This document shows, one piece after another, positions 26,028-34,840 of a DNA stretch of 35,068 nt. Both the position numbers and the translations under genes were made by a program. Within the stretch, counting starts at the first letter, position 1. Each line of letters begins with the position of its first letter. Source of the DNA: Opitutaceae bacterium (GTDB lineage: Bacteria > Verrucomicrobiota > Verrucomicrobiia > Opitutales > Opitutaceae); NCBI GenBank assembly GCA_028822375.1, contig JAPKDW010000014.1, positions 1 to 35,068 on the forward strand. Direction: 5' to 3'. The notes below the pieces were generated by a model, which worked only from the letters and a program-made list of their open reading frames with translations, was not told where the DNA came from and made no database searches.

Positions 26028-26723
26028 TCAGTCAACTACCCGAACGATCTCAGCCCCCGTTGCCATTCCGCCCGGCAACTCCATGATCCGAATATTGCGG
26101 AAACGAACCTGAGCTCCCTCCGACTCCAAACAAAGATATCCCTTCTTGACGGAAGACTCGCGAATACCGTTCACGAACTTCCCATTGATCGACAATTTAA
26201 CCGTTCCATCCACGCAAACGACCGTGTATTTGTTCCACTCGCCTTTCCCCTTGCAACGGTACTCCACCGACGAACTACGCTTGCCGCGCGGGTGATCTGG
26301 GATGGCCGTCACCGTTCCCGCTCCAAAAAGTTCTCCGCTCACGTACTCCATAACTCGATTATGCATCTTCGGATACTCAAGCTCGAGCATCTGCACCTCC
26401 ATTCCGCTCGGCAACCGATTCTTGCTGGTAACCTCTCCCTCGCTCCAAACGAACACGCCCGAGTTTCCACCAGCCTCCAAATGCATCCACTCGATTTCCA
26501 AAATGAAATTCTCGTACTGCCGATCCGTACGCATGACCCCAATCGGCAGGCCCTTGCAAACAATCATTCCATCGTTGACCGACCACGTGTCCGGGCTGGT
26601 ATTAACATCTACCCACCCATCCAAATTCTTTCCGTTAAACAAAGGCTTAAACGCCAAAGGCTCTACTGCCCAAGTCAAACCGCATCCTAATAAAACTGCC
26701 AAACTCACTAATATTGTTTTCAT
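26028..26723 (-). CDS. DUF1080 (3-keto-disaccharide hydrolase-type) secreted protein
   Basis: 231-aa protein with signal peptide (about 1-19) and one concanavalin-like beta-sandwich of the DUF1080 family: [14 protein letters not shown] near residue 28, [32 protein letters not shown], and the C-terminal [22 protein letters not shown]. Proteins of this family hydrolyse 3-keto-glycosides or bind sugar polymers. It lies 55 bases downstream of the PHP-hydrolase gene on the same strand, so the two are probably co-transcribed. The ATG has a strong AGGAG seven bases upstream, and a run of six heptamers precedes it. Confidence 0.92.
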   Translation of the reverse strand: MKTILVSLAVLLGCGLTWAVEPLAFKPLFNGKNLDGWVDVNTSPDTWSVNDGMIVCKGLPIGVMRTDRQYENFILEIEWMHLEAGGNSGVFVWSEGEVTSKNRLPSGMEVQMLELEYPKMHNRVMEYVSGELFGAGTVTAIPDHPRGKRSSSVEYRCKGKGEWNKYTVVCVDGTVKLSINGKFVNGIRESSVKKGYLCLESEGAQVRFRNIRIMELPGGMATGAEIVRVVD

Positions 26724-26744
26724 AATAAATCTCCTAAATCTTCA

Positions 26745-26786
26745 AATTCCTTTAGCCTTATTCCTTCAACCTTAATCCTTAATTCC
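26745..26786. repeat. Six near-tandem heptamers between PHP and DUF1080 genes
   Basis: On the minus strand AGG recurs every seven bases over the end of the PHP gene and the gap: GGAATTA, AGGATTA, AGGTTGA, AGGAATA, AGGCTAA, AGGAATT, with a further TAGGAG directly before the DUF1080 start. Each AGG resembles a weak Shine-Dalgarno, but only the last one is well placed. The purpose is unknown; simple slippage is the plainest explanation. Confidence 0.6.
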
Positions 26787-28074
26787 CGTCCCACCCAACT
26801 GGCTGAGTCCAGGCCTTCTGAACCAAATCGCTATACGCGTCGTATTTGAAATACGGAGGCGCGTCACAGTGAACGACCGCCCTCACATAAAGTTCATCGC
26901 CAGTCATCCGATAAACCGCCTTTGCTCCATCTATAATTTTCAACGACATGCCAATGCGTTCATCTACGTAATTCGCGGTCACGGGATGGGGAAGCCCCTT
27001 TTCGTCCACAATCGCTTCAACATCTTCATGCTTCAACGAGGCGTTCTTATGCGTACCGATGAATTCAATACGATAATTCAAGCCTTTCTTTTCATCCACC
27101 ACTACCGTCAAAGTCCTCCGCGTCGAGTCGAACTCCAACTTCTTGAGTATCACCCCTGTGGTCGAATAAAACGCTCCCTGCTGCATCGCTTTTGCAATCG
27201 CATTGGGCGTCAATTCGGGCGCATTTACCATCACCCATGAAGTGCCCGGCGAGTTCATCACATAGTCTCCGATATGGTAGTCATGAGTATCATCAGTCGC
27301 AGTACCGTAGATGGGCGGCAAAGCATCGCGTTTCAAGCGCAGAGTATTGGCAATGTCCCAAATACGCTCCAAGGAAGGCCGACGACCATCGCCAAGATTG
27401 AAGCATTTGGAACTTGAATTCATAATCTCCACTCCATCCAAACCTTCAATACCCGCCAACATCTCACCCGTAACCGAGAATTTGAAATTCGGATGATTCA
27501 CCTGCCAGAAAACCGGATTGCCGGTCTTCTCCTCATGGGCGTGAACAACACGTTCGTGATCCGTCAAATCCTCGACAACGGACCGATTCGTTTTGCGATG
27601 CACCTCAAGATGCTCGCTCACATTCAAGGGATTCGAATGCACTGCAAAACCGCTCGGATTGGATGACAACTCGACCCCCTCGATCATGATAAACTTACCC
27701 GGCTCCTCCAGAAGTTCGCGCACTTCCGAAAGCGGCATCAATCGAACCTGCTTCTTCCCATCCGCGACGCGCGTCTTCACGTGACCCTTACCCCAGCGCT
27801 GCTCCGCTTTCTTCAAAACAGGCAAAGCTTCATCCGCACGTAATTCCTTCCAGCGTTCTCCCCGAGACAGAATATTGTGATCCGACAACACCAAGAAATG
27901 ATAGCCATGTCTCTTGTACCAATCGGCAACCGACTCCGGCAGATCATCTCCATCCGACCACAACGTATGCGTATGAGTGTTTCCCCTAAACCAACGATCG
28001 CTTTCTTCCGCAAACAGAGAAAAAGAAGCGATCAAAACCGAAACAAGGGCAAAAGCAGTGGAAAACCTTCTCAT
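26779..28074 (-). CDS. Secreted PHP-like (CehA/McbA-type) metal-dependent hydrolase
   Basis: 431-aa protein with signal peptide (about 1-22) and a PHP-like phosphoesterase fold: FRGNTHTHTLWSDGDD (H34, H36), VLSDHN, MIEGVELSS, WQVNHPNFKF, and GTATDDTHDYHIGD supply the usual His/Asp metal ligands in order. CehA/McbA-type members split esters or carbamates, so a hydrolytic role on an exported substrate is likely. A C-terminal 120-residue part is probably a beta-sandwich accessory. It follows the HEAT sulfatase gene by 108 bases on the same strand and precedes the DUF1080 gene. No clear Shine-Dalgarno at ATG 28074. Confidence 0.9.
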   Translation of the reverse strand: MRRFSTAFALVSVLIASFSLFAEESDRWFRGNTHTHTLWSDGDDLPESVADWYKRHGYHFLVLSDHNILSRGERWKELRADEALPVLKKAEQRWGKGHVKTRVADGKKQVRLMPLSEVRELLEEPGKFIMIEGVELSSNPSGFAVHSNPLNVSEHLEVHRKTNRSVVEDLTDHERVVHAHEEKTGNPVFWQVNHPNFKFSVTGEMLAGIEGLDGVEIMNSSSKCFNLGDGRRPSLERIWDIANTLRLKRDALPPIYGTATDDTHDYHIGDYVMNSPGTSWVMVNAPELTPNAIAKAMQQGAFYSTTGVILKKLEFDSTRRTLTVVVDEKKGLNYRIEFIGTHKNASLKHEDVEAIVDEKGLPHPVTANYVDERIGMSLKIIDGAKAVYRMTGDELYVRAVVHCDAPPYFKYDAYSDLVQKAWTQPVGWDGN

Positions 28075-28182
28075 AAAAAGAATAAAGACACAGTCTATTA
28101 TCTAAGAGCGAGGCATTACCTATCAAAATCTTCCAGAGATTTCCTCAGCCCTCGAAGAGCGTATAGAACAGGAAGAGACGGA

Positions 28183-30063
28183 TCAAGGCACTTTTCGACT
28201 CGTTCCTTCGAGTTGGTTCAAGGCGCGATTGAGAACCCTAACCGTGTATTTTCCTTTTGCATACAATTTTTCCCTTGGCTTGAGCTGAGCATGCATCTCG
28301 CCAATAACCGGACGAGCCATTTCATCAATCTGGTCGAGCACTATCGCCGCGTGCAAGCGTTCCCACTGCTCGCCTTTATCTAATTCGCGAGCAAGCACAG
28401 GCAAGGCAGCCTTCGGCATATCGAGTCGACACAATGCTCTAGCCGCTGCGATTCGAACGACGGCTGACTCGTCCTTCAGAGCAGCGCGCATTTGCTTCGC
28501 CGCGGATTTCGCAGGTTTGCCGATATTACCAATTCCTACCGCTCCCCAATAGCGAATCGCAGCGTCCTGATCCTTCATCGCATTCAAAAGCTTAGGCAAT
28601 GCCTTTGGCCCCTCGGACGCCTGCACGGCGATATCCGCTAAACGACCGCTGAACGTTGCATCGCTACTCTGACGCAAAATACCGTATCGATGTCCGATCG
28701 TTTTCTCGCGCTCTATAATAATCGGCTCGGCAATCAATCCCGTATCGCGCGTCCGTTTCACCCAGTCCAAATGAGCGTCTCTCAAGCGCGAAAGCGTATC
28801 CGCATGCTGGGGATCCGCTGCAATGTTCTTTATCTCATGCTTATCGGACCATGTATCGTAAAGCTCTTCGACGGGTTTGGTAGGCGAGAAATAGTACTCT
28901 GCCGCAGGAGGCAATTCACCCGCATCATGCAAACGCCTCAGATCAGCCATTGTTGCGCCCTTCTCCGGCGTATTCATATACTGGTAGTACGTTTTGAGTG
29001 GCTCGTAGTTACGAATGTACTTATAGCGTTTGTCCCTCGCCATGCGGATAATATCGTAACGCTCGTCCATTCGATCGCGGGCTCCGAAAACGTATTCGCG
29101 CGGATCAGCGGCTTTGCCTCCAAGAAAGGGCTTGCCTTGCACGTGGCCAGGAACGCCGACACCCGCTAGGTTTAATACCGTCGGGCCGAAATCAATCGAA
29201 CTCACCAAACGATCCGTAACCGTTCCCGGAACGCCTTGCCCTGATTCTCTCAGGTTTTCAGGTATCCGAACAATCAACGGTACGCGTGTTCCCGAATCGT
29301 AAAGCCAACGTTTCGCCCTCGGCAGACCCACTCCATGATCCGACCAGTAAAAGATAATCGTATTTTCGTAGAGCCCGTCTTCTTTCAGCTGAGCGATCAA
29401 ATCACCCGCCCAGGCATCCATAGCCGTAATCAGCTCGTAGTTGCGTTTCCAATCTTCGCGGGCCGCAGGCGTATCCGGGTAATACGGAGGGAAAGTGGTC
29501 AATGCATTCGCATCCTGACGCTGTTCCGGGGTCAGATCCTTGGTCACTTCGATATACTTCTTCTCGCTCGCGATGCCGCTTTCGTGACATCCCGTAAAAT
29601 TGAATACGGAAAAGAAAGGCTGATCCTTGTTTCCCCGATTCCGCCAATGAGCGTTTTTACTAGACTCGTCCCAACTCCCCTCCGGCGTTTCGAACTGGTA
29701 ATCCTGTTTGCTGTTGTTCGTGGTGTAGTAACCCGCTTGGCGAAGGTAGGTCGGAAACGGTAGTACTTCGTCCGGCAATTGAGCGGAACCACGCATATGC
29801 TGCGTCCCTAAAGTCGTCTGGTACATCCCCGTAATAATTCCGCTGCGACAGGGAGCGCAAACACCCGCGGTCGTAAATGCATGCGTATACCGCATACCTT
29901 CGGTCGCCAGTTTATCCAAATGCGGCGTAATCGCATGCGGGTCGTCGTAGCATCCTAAATGAGCGCTGATATCCTCTGCGCTAATCCAAATGATGTTCGG
30001 CTTTTGAGCCATTGACACGGAAACTAGCAATAGCGCGGCAATGAAGGTCGTAAATCGGAGCAT
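28183..30063 (-). CDS. S1-family sulfatase with C-terminal HEAT repeats
   Basis: 626-aa secreted sulfatase: signal peptide about 1-19, PNIIWISAEDIS for the first metal Asp, and the activation motif C69-A-P-C-R73 (CxPxR), whose cysteine must be converted to formylglycine by a maturation enzyme not found in this window. Other family features: GTQHMRG, FYWSDHGVGLPRAKRWLYDSGTRVPLIV, and the late DTWSDKHEIKNIA. After about residue 465 come HEAT-type repeats (KALPKLLNAMKDQDAAIRYWGAVGIG, then two more) and a basic end. It is an uncommon sulfatase plus HEAT fusion. ATG 30063 is used over an upstream GTG since the signal peptide begins there. The 507 bases upstream are non-coding. Confidence 0.92.
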   Translation of the reverse strand: MLRFTTFIAALLLVSVSMAQKPNIIWISAEDISAHLGCYDDPHAITPHLDKLATEGMRYTHAFTTAGVCAPCRSGIITGMYQTTLGTQHMRGSAQLPDEVLPFPTYLRQAGYYTTNNSKQDYQFETPEGSWDESSKNAHWRNRGNKDQPFFSVFNFTGCHESGIASEKKYIEVTKDLTPEQRQDANALTTFPPYYPDTPAAREDWKRNYELITAMDAWAGDLIAQLKEDGLYENTIIFYWSDHGVGLPRAKRWLYDSGTRVPLIVRIPENLRESGQGVPGTVTDRLVSSIDFGPTVLNLAGVGVPGHVQGKPFLGGKAADPREYVFGARDRMDERYDIIRMARDKRYKYIRNYEPLKTYYQYMNTPEKGATMADLRRLHDAGELPPAAEYYFSPTKPVEELYDTWSDKHEIKNIAADPQHADTLSRLRDAHLDWVKRTRDTGLIAEPIIIEREKTIGHRYGILRQSSDATFSGRLADIAVQASEGPKALPKLLNAMKDQDAAIRYWGAVGIGNIGKPAKSAAKQMRAALKDESAVVRIAAARALCRLDMPKAALPVLARELDKGEQWERLHAAIVLDQIDEMARPVIGEMHAQLKPREKLYAKGKYTVRVLNRALNQLEGTSRKVP

Positions 30064-30570
30064 AATAAAAAAACGGAGGAAACTATGAGGTTCGAAATTT
30101 GATTCAATCCAACCCAACACCCCTTATTCCTCATTTCAAGACTCCATACGACACTTTAAGCACGCAAGGAATACCGCATGACCTCCCATACCCTAAACTG
30201 CGAAGCGGGAGAATAGATAATCCTCAACCGAACCGATTTCTTTCAACGCTTCGCTTGTTGTTCCTAGGGAACAAATAGGTGTCTCTTCGAGCCAATAGAT
30301 TCGAAACGACAAGACCTTCCTAACATCAATTCGAAAACCCATTTCCCGCACAGCGGAAACCTTTTGGCGACGCGAAGCGGGGACTCAAGGCCAACGGCCG
30401 TTGACAAAAATGCTCAAGCAGATCGATGAGCACCAAGCCGTCCAGATTAGGAGGAGCCCTGGAGTCGACCGGAATACGAGAAGTCGACCTCCTGATTCTC
30501 GACGACCAGAAATGACATTTGCAGGGAATTCGCATCGACAGATCTGATCGAAGCGTCTCTCCTGCCCACC
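30064..30570. other. Non-coding gap between divergent sulfatase and S4 genes
   Basis: No credible gene on either strand. Two palindromes are visible: TTGTTCC-TAG-GGAACAA (30258-30274, seven-base arms) and CAACGGCCGTTG (30392-30403, a perfect 12-mer that runs into TTGACA). The second could be an operator or part of a promoter for the plus strand, but I see no convincing -10 box 16-18 bases later. Nothing else is named. Confidence 0.4.
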
Positions 30571-30804
30571 ATGTCCGCCGAATCGCCTAAAAGCATCACC
30601 ATCAATTCCGACTTTATCGAACTCTGCCAAGTCCTGAAATTCCAAGGCCTCGTCGGCAGTGGCGGCGAAGGTAAAATCGTCATCGCCGGTGGCCAAGTCT
30701 CGGTCAACGGCAACATCGAAACGCGCAAACGGGCCAAGATCCGTGCCGGCGACACCTTCAAATTCCAGGGCGACACTTACGTGATCGCCGGTCCTAATGC
30801 CTAG
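30571..30804 (+). CDS. S4-domain RNA-binding protein (YbcJ-like)
   Basis: 77-aa protein made of one S4 domain: SDFIELCQVLKFQGLVGSGGEGKIVIAGGQVSVNGNIETRKRAKIRAGDTF, matching the short bacterial YbcJ/S4 type in length. It binds RNA, probably ribosomal or tRNA, but the target is not known. It precedes thyA by 84 bases on the same strand; a hairpin plus T tract overlaps its stop, so it may be a separate transcript from thyA. No strong Shine-Dalgarno at ATG 30571. Confidence 0.9.
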   Translation: MSAESPKSITINSDFIELCQVLKFQGLVGSGGEGKIVIAGGQVSVNGNIETRKRAKIRAGDTFKFQGDTYVIAGPNA

Positions 30805-30816
30805 GCCTTCTTTTTT
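30790..30816 (+). terminator. Intrinsic terminator overlapping the S4 gene stop
   Basis: Stem GG-CCTA pairing with TAGG-CC (one bulged T on the left side), five-base loop, then the T-rich run TTCTTTTTT at 30808-30816. The hairpin includes the TAG stop codon. The stem is short, so efficiency is uncertain. Confidence 0.5.
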
Positions 30817-30888
30817 CGGTTTTTAAGTCTAACTAGCGAAATTTTTAGCTGACAGCCGCGTCGTCAATCGGAACACTCACCCCTTTCC

Positions 30889-31689
30889 ATGAAGCAATAT
30901 CTCGACCTGCTACAACACGTTCTCGACCAGGGCCAATTTCGCGACGACCGCACCGGCACCGGTACCTACTCCGTTTTCGGCGCCCAAACGCGCTTCGACC
31001 TTCGCAAAGGATTTCCCTGTCTTACGACCAAGAAACTCCACCTACGCTCCATCATCCACGAGCTGCTCTGGTTTCTCAAAGGCGACACCAACGTAGGTTA
31101 CCTAAAGGAAAACAAAGTTCGGATCTGGGACGAATGGGCCGACGAAAACGGGGATCTCGGCCGGGTCTACGGCGCTCAGTGGACTGATTGGAAAACGCCG
31201 GAAGGTGGTAGCATCAATCAGATCGAGCAAGTAATCGAACAGATTAAGAATAATCCTACCAGCCGCCGACTCATGGTCAGCGCATGGAATCCAGGCGAAC
31301 TCCACCTCATGGCCCTCCCGCCCTGCCACAGCCTTTTCCAATTTTACGTCAACACCGAACGTGGCGAACTCTCTTGCCAGCTCTACCAGCGCAGTGCCGA
31401 CCTCTTTCTCGGAGTTCCCTTCAACATCGCCAGCTACGCGTTGCTAACCATGATGATCGCCCAAGTCTGTGGACTCAAACCCGGCGACTTCGTCCACACA
31501 TTTGGAGACCTTCACCTCTACAAGAATCATATCGAGCAAACGAATCTTCAGCTCAGCCGCGAGCCTCGAGCCCTCCCGACAATGCGGATCAATCCCGATA
31601 TCAAGAACATCGCCGACTTCACTTTCGAAGACTTCGAGCTCCTCGACTACGCCCCCTATCCCATCATCAAAGCTCCGATTTCCGTCTAG
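30889..31689 (+). CDS. thyA: Thymidylate synthase
   Basis: Converts dUMP to dTMP with methylene-tetrahydrofolate, producing dihydrofolate. 266 aa, close to the 264 of the Escherichia coli enzyme. Catalytic cysteine C146 in [12 protein letters not shown] aligns exactly; the phosphate-binding RDDRTGTGT (about 18-26), [21 protein letters not shown] and the C-terminal [13 protein letters not shown] are all normal. The folA gene begins nine bases after its stop, so product dihydrofolate is regenerated by its operon partner. No unusual features. Confidence 0.98.
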   Translation: MKQYLDLLQHVLDQGQFRDDRTGTGTYSVFGAQTRFDLRKGFPCLTTKKLHLRSIIHELLWFLKGDTNVGYLKENKVRIWDEWADENGDLGRVYGAQWTDWKTPEGGSINQIEQVIEQIKNNPTSRRLMVSAWNPGELHLMALPPCHSLFQFYVNTERGELSCQLYQRSADLFLGVPFNIASYALLTMMIAQVCGLKPGDFVHTFGDLHLYKNHIEQTNLQLSREPRALPTMRINPDIKNIADFTFEDFELLDYAPYPIIKAPISV

Positions 31690-31697
31690 ATCGTCTT

Positions 31698-32171
31698 ATG
31701 AATGAAGTAACACCCTGGCGTGCAATCGCTGCGATGAGCCAAAACCGGGTTATCGGCAATGGCCCCGACATTCCCTGGCGGATCTCCGAAGATTTCAAAT
31801 GGTTCAAAGCCAAAACCATGGGCGGCGTCCTGATAATGGGCCGCAAAACCTGGGACAGCATTGGCCGTGCTCTTCCCGGACGCACGACCGCGGTCGTTAG
31901 CCGTTCCCAGCCTCAACTCCCAAAAGGCGTCGAACTCCTCGATAGCCTCGACGCTATCGAAACAAAAGGCTACGAAGCTCCCATCTGGATATGCGGCGGC
32001 GGCGAGATCTATCGCCAAACCCTGCCTCGCTGCCAAGAACTCTTTCTTACCCTCGTAAAACGCGAAGTAGAAGGTGATGCCTTCTTTCCCGAATTCGAAG
32101 ACCAATTCCGCCTAGAAGCCATTCTACGCGACGAATCCGAATTTCAAATACGCCACTACGTTCGGAAATAA
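31698..32171 (+). CDS. folA: Dihydrofolate reductase
   Basis: Reduces dihydrofolate to tetrahydrofolate with NADPH. 157 aa, standard size. RAIAAMSQNRVIGNG at the start, PDIPWRISEDFKWFK with the catalytic acid (Asp of EDF, equal to D27 of Escherichia coli), MGRKTWDSIGRALPGRTTAVVSR, and IWICGGGEIYRQTLP near the NADPH site. It follows thyA by nine bases and is surely co-transcribed. ATG 31698 is used because the first strand starts right after; a longer open frame within thyA is only overlap. The downstream 322 bases are repeat-rich. Confidence 0.97.
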   Translation: MNEVTPWRAIAAMSQNRVIGNGPDIPWRISEDFKWFKAKTMGGVLIMGRKTWDSIGRALPGRTTAVVSRSQPQLPKGVELLDSLDAIETKGYEAPIWICGGGEIYRQTLPRCQELFLTLVKREVEGDAFFPEFEDQFRLEAILRDESEFQIRHYVRK

Positions 32172-32191
32172 AGCATCCCCGGGTTATTCAA

Positions 32192-32234
32192 AAGGTAGCG
32201 GCCGATCTTCCCGCTCAGCGCATTGGCGTCAACT
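32192..32234 (-). repeat. Dispersed intergenic repeat, compact inverted copy C
   Basis: Read on the minus strand it begins AAGTTGACGCCAATGCGCT, matching copy A at 32 almost base for base, then GAGCGGGAAGATCGGC and CGCTACCTT. It is the shortest of the copies at about 43 bases, lacking the central insert. It faces copy B, 94 bases away, so the two could pair as a long stem. Confidence 0.7.
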
Positions 32235-32264
32235 TATCTGAAATCGTCTAAAAACCACCCCGAC

Positions 32265-32472
32265 GTGTCGAGGTAGCTACACCGAGAATTCGGTGTGGAG
32301 TCTGCAATAATTCTTTCAAATAGAGTTAAGTTGACGCGTATGCGCTCAGCGGGACCATTATTGTTGAAGGTGCTGATCCCGCTGAGCGGGATCAGTGACC
32401 GCTCGGAGATCGAGCCGCTACCTTAATTAGATACGAAGCAAGCTTCGAGGTATTTATCCGGTGGGAATAAAT
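32265..32472 (+). repeat. Dispersed intergenic repeat, longest copy B
   Basis: Contains both parts of the composite. Part one (32265-32303) has the hairpin ACACCGA-GAAT-TCGGTGT. Part two (32328-32472) runs AAGTTGACGC, ATGCGCTCAGCGGGA, then a central insert with the perfect hairpin TGATCCCGCT-G-AGCGGGATCA, GACCGCTCGGAGATCG, CGCTACCTT and CGAAGC-AA-GCTTCG at 32434-32447. Matches copy A in the same orientation and copy D over its first 90 bases. It lies between the convergent folA and sulfatase genes, where such elements commonly accumulate. Confidence 0.75.
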
Positions 32473-32493
32473 CCAAACTTATTTTATCGAGCC

Positions 32494-33993
32494 TCACCTA
32501 GTCTTGGCCACCTGTGCTTTCGCTGGCGGCTCTTGCTCTAAGATTTTGATCATTCGCGCTAAAACCTTCGGTTGCGATTTCGCACCATTCTTGGTCTCAA
32601 GTGGATCTTCAGCGTAGTCGTAAAGTTCATACTCGGGTTTTGCTTGGGGATCACTCGACTGCCATTCGACCAAGCGATAGCGTTCCGTGCGAATCGCTCG
32701 TCCCATATGGCTGCCCTTTCGGTAGGCATGATACGCATGATCTCGAATACGTTCATCCGGCTCCCGAAGCACTGGCGTCAAGTCAATCCCATCGATCGGC
32801 TGAGGTCCTGTCGGGCGCGGCAAGCCTGCCAGCGACGCCAAGGTCGTGTAAATATCCACAGTCTCCGCAAGTTGACGCGTGCTCCGCCCTGCTTGGGTCA
32901 CTCCTGGCGCATAAACGATAATCGGAATCCGATTCGCTTGTTCGTGATTCGAATGCTTGGTCCACGAACCATGATCGCCTAGGTGCCATCCATGATCTCC
33001 CCAAAGAACGATAATTGTATTCTCATCAAGCCCGAGCTTCTCTACTTCGTCTAGGACTTTACCCACTTGCGTATCCATATAGCTCATGCTCGCGTAGTAA
33101 CCATGGATAAGATCGCGCTTTAGATCATCCTGATAAATCACATCTTCGACCGGTACCGGCTTGAATGCCGTTATCTCCCCCTGACGTTTCACCGCATATT
33201 TCGGCGCGCCTTCCGGGGCCTTTTCGAATTCCGGCATTGGAAGTTTATCCCTGTCATACATTTCCCAATACTTTCTGGGAGCCGAAAAAGGTAAGTGCGG
33301 ACGGACGAATCCTACCGCAAGAAAGAATGGCTGGTCCGGATTCGACGAAAGAGAGCGCAAGCGATCAACTGCATGCGACGCAATACGCCCATCCGCGTAT
33401 GCCTCGTCCAATACATCTGCATTCTCCCAAGCTGCGCCGCGAGGCAGACTTTTTATGGGTTTGCTGAATTCATTCGTGAACAACGCTTCCTCACGCGTTA
33501 ATTGGCGATTCGTGCTTTCGGGCAGAACGTACTCAATCACTTTGTCCTTGAGATGAGGCACGCTCCAAGAAGCTTCGTCATTCGTATTGCCGTGCCCGAT
33601 GTGAAACACTTTGCCCATGGAATGGGCCACGTAGCCATAATTCATGAAATGCTGCGGCAAAGTCACTGCATTCGGATAAACATCGCGAAATTGCGAACCG
33701 AACGAATAGAACCCGCTCGAACTCGAACGACTACCCAGCATCAAATTGTAACGAGAAGCCATGCAAACCGACTGATTGCAATAGGCCATCTCAAAACGTG
33801 TTCCCATAGCCGCCAAACGATCGATATTCGGGCTAACCGCGATCGGATCGCCATAGCAGCCCAAGGCCGGTTTAAGATCATCCACCAGAATCAAAAGCAC
33901 ATTTGGCTTCGCCCCAACCGAGACTCCAGCCAAGCAAATTAAACCGATAAAACACCAGAGAACGCCTTTCGGCCTACGCAAGAAATCACACAT
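32494..33993 (-). CDS. S1-family sulfatase, iduronate-2-sulfatase-like
   Basis: 499-aa secreted sulfatase. Signal peptide about 1-28 (VLWCFIGLICLAGVSVGA), then PNVLLILVDDLKPALGCYGD with the metal-binding Asp pair, and the maturation motif C77-M-A-S-R81, a CxAxR variant seen in iduronate-2-sulfatase-like enzymes; C77 is the site for formylglycine. Also HSMGKVFHIGHG, VGFVRPHLPFSAPRKYW and VLWGDHGWHLGDHGSWTKHSN, all typical of this subgroup. Its substrate is likely a sulfated polysaccharide. It stands apart from the first sulfatase and needs the same unseen maturation enzyme. Neighbours: repeat DNA downstream, the sulfotransferase-like gene 124 bases upstream. Confidence 0.95.
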   Translation of the reverse strand: MCDFLRRPKGVLWCFIGLICLAGVSVGAKPNVLLILVDDLKPALGCYGDPIAVSPNIDRLAAMGTRFEMAYCNQSVCMASRYNLMLGSRSSSSGFYSFGSQFRDVYPNAVTLPQHFMNYGYVAHSMGKVFHIGHGNTNDEASWSVPHLKDKVIEYVLPESTNRQLTREEALFTNEFSKPIKSLPRGAAWENADVLDEAYADGRIASHAVDRLRSLSSNPDQPFFLAVGFVRPHLPFSAPRKYWEMYDRDKLPMPEFEKAPEGAPKYAVKRQGEITAFKPVPVEDVIYQDDLKRDLIHGYYASMSYMDTQVGKVLDEVEKLGLDENTIIVLWGDHGWHLGDHGSWTKHSNHEQANRIPIIVYAPGVTQAGRSTRQLAETVDIYTTLASLAGLPRPTGPQPIDGIDLTPVLREPDERIRDHAYHAYRKGSHMGRAIRTERYRLVEWQSSDPQAKPEYELYDYAEDPLETKNGAKSQPKVLARMIKILEQEPPAKAQVAKTR

Positions 33994-34117
33994 ATCAAAT
34001 ATTCAGGGGGTTAAAGCAACCGGGTAAGACGATCATCAGGAAAACCGAATTTACCCGCTAACCTGGATCTTGCAAGCGATCAATTCGCAGCCTCGTCTCC
34101 ACGGCTACGTAAGCGTT

Positions 34118-34840
34118 TTATGGTAACGAAAGATCAATTCCGTATTCCTCATTTTCCTCCAAATACGCTGCGGTTTCCTCCAGCCGAGACCTCAATTCCT
34201 CGAAGAAAGCTTTGTCATAGTATTTGTGGTCTTCATACGCCCGATGACCATCGAACGGGAAGCGATCAAGACAAGCTTGCAAGCGATCTTCATTCAAAGG
34301 CTCCTCCACTCGCTGCGCATGCTTAATCGCTCGTCTCAAGCAATCCTTCGGATCTTTCGCGCACTGCTCATAGCTAAGCTTTAGAACGTTGTCGCCATTG
34401 TATCCGATCAGCCATTTTCGAATAAAACGTTTCCGGTAGCGTATCCCTTTGATCGCGTAATGCTTCCATTCGCCGACACTGCCTCCACGCTTTAGTCCGT
34501 TGCGCTCATGAAGCTGAAAATCGGAAATCATACTCAACAGCGGATTCCGGAAAAGAATCATGTATTTGGAGGCGTCTCGCTTCGGGAAGCTATAAAGCTG
34601 CGACCACGGCCAGGCTCTATTGATTCCGGAATCGTGATTAAGCGAGATGCCATGATTGGCGAGTTTAGAGGTTGGAAAACCCAAGGGCAAATAGCGCGTC
34701 AATTCAACATGCTGCAACTCGTCCCCATAGTAGAAATCCATCCGCTTGATCAACAGATGATACCCCGAGCGCGGAATCGTCAGACAAAAAAGCGGAGAGA
34801 GTTTGCTGGTGAATACGGATTTTTCAGACGTGAGAATCAC
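34118..34840 (-). CDS. Sulfotransferase-like protein
   Basis: 240-aa cytoplasmic protein resembling the sulfotransferase fold: FCLTIPRSGYHLLIKR (about 18-32) is the PAPS 5'-phosphosulfate loop, and YMILFRNPLLSMISDFQLHER (about 90-110) carries the Arg and Ser of the 3'-phosphate site. The middle holds WKHYAIKG and a C-terminal SYEQCAKDPKDCLRRAI, also common in the family. It would transfer sulfate from PAPS to a sugar or other acceptor. Start GTG 34840 is needed to keep the PAPS loop; no Shine-Dalgarno is clear. The final 228 bases after it have no gene I can support. Confidence 0.72.
   Translation of the reverse strand: MILTSEKSVFTSKLSPLFCLTIPRSGYHLLIKRMDFYYGDELQHVELTRYLPLGFPTSKLANHGISLNHDSGINRAWPWSQLYSFPKRDASKYMILFRNPLLSMISDFQLHERNGLKRGGSVGEWKHYAIKGIRYRKRFIRKWLIGYNGDNVLKLSYEQCAKDPKDCLRRAIKHAQRVEEPLNEDRLQACLDRFPFDGHRAYEDHKYYDKAFFEELRSRLEETAAYLEENEEYGIDLSLP

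Noticed and set aside
32192-32472. Integron attC site or cassette array
   Set aside because: The ends do not fit the GTTRRRY and RYYYAAC core pair, and there is no integrase or cassette structure.
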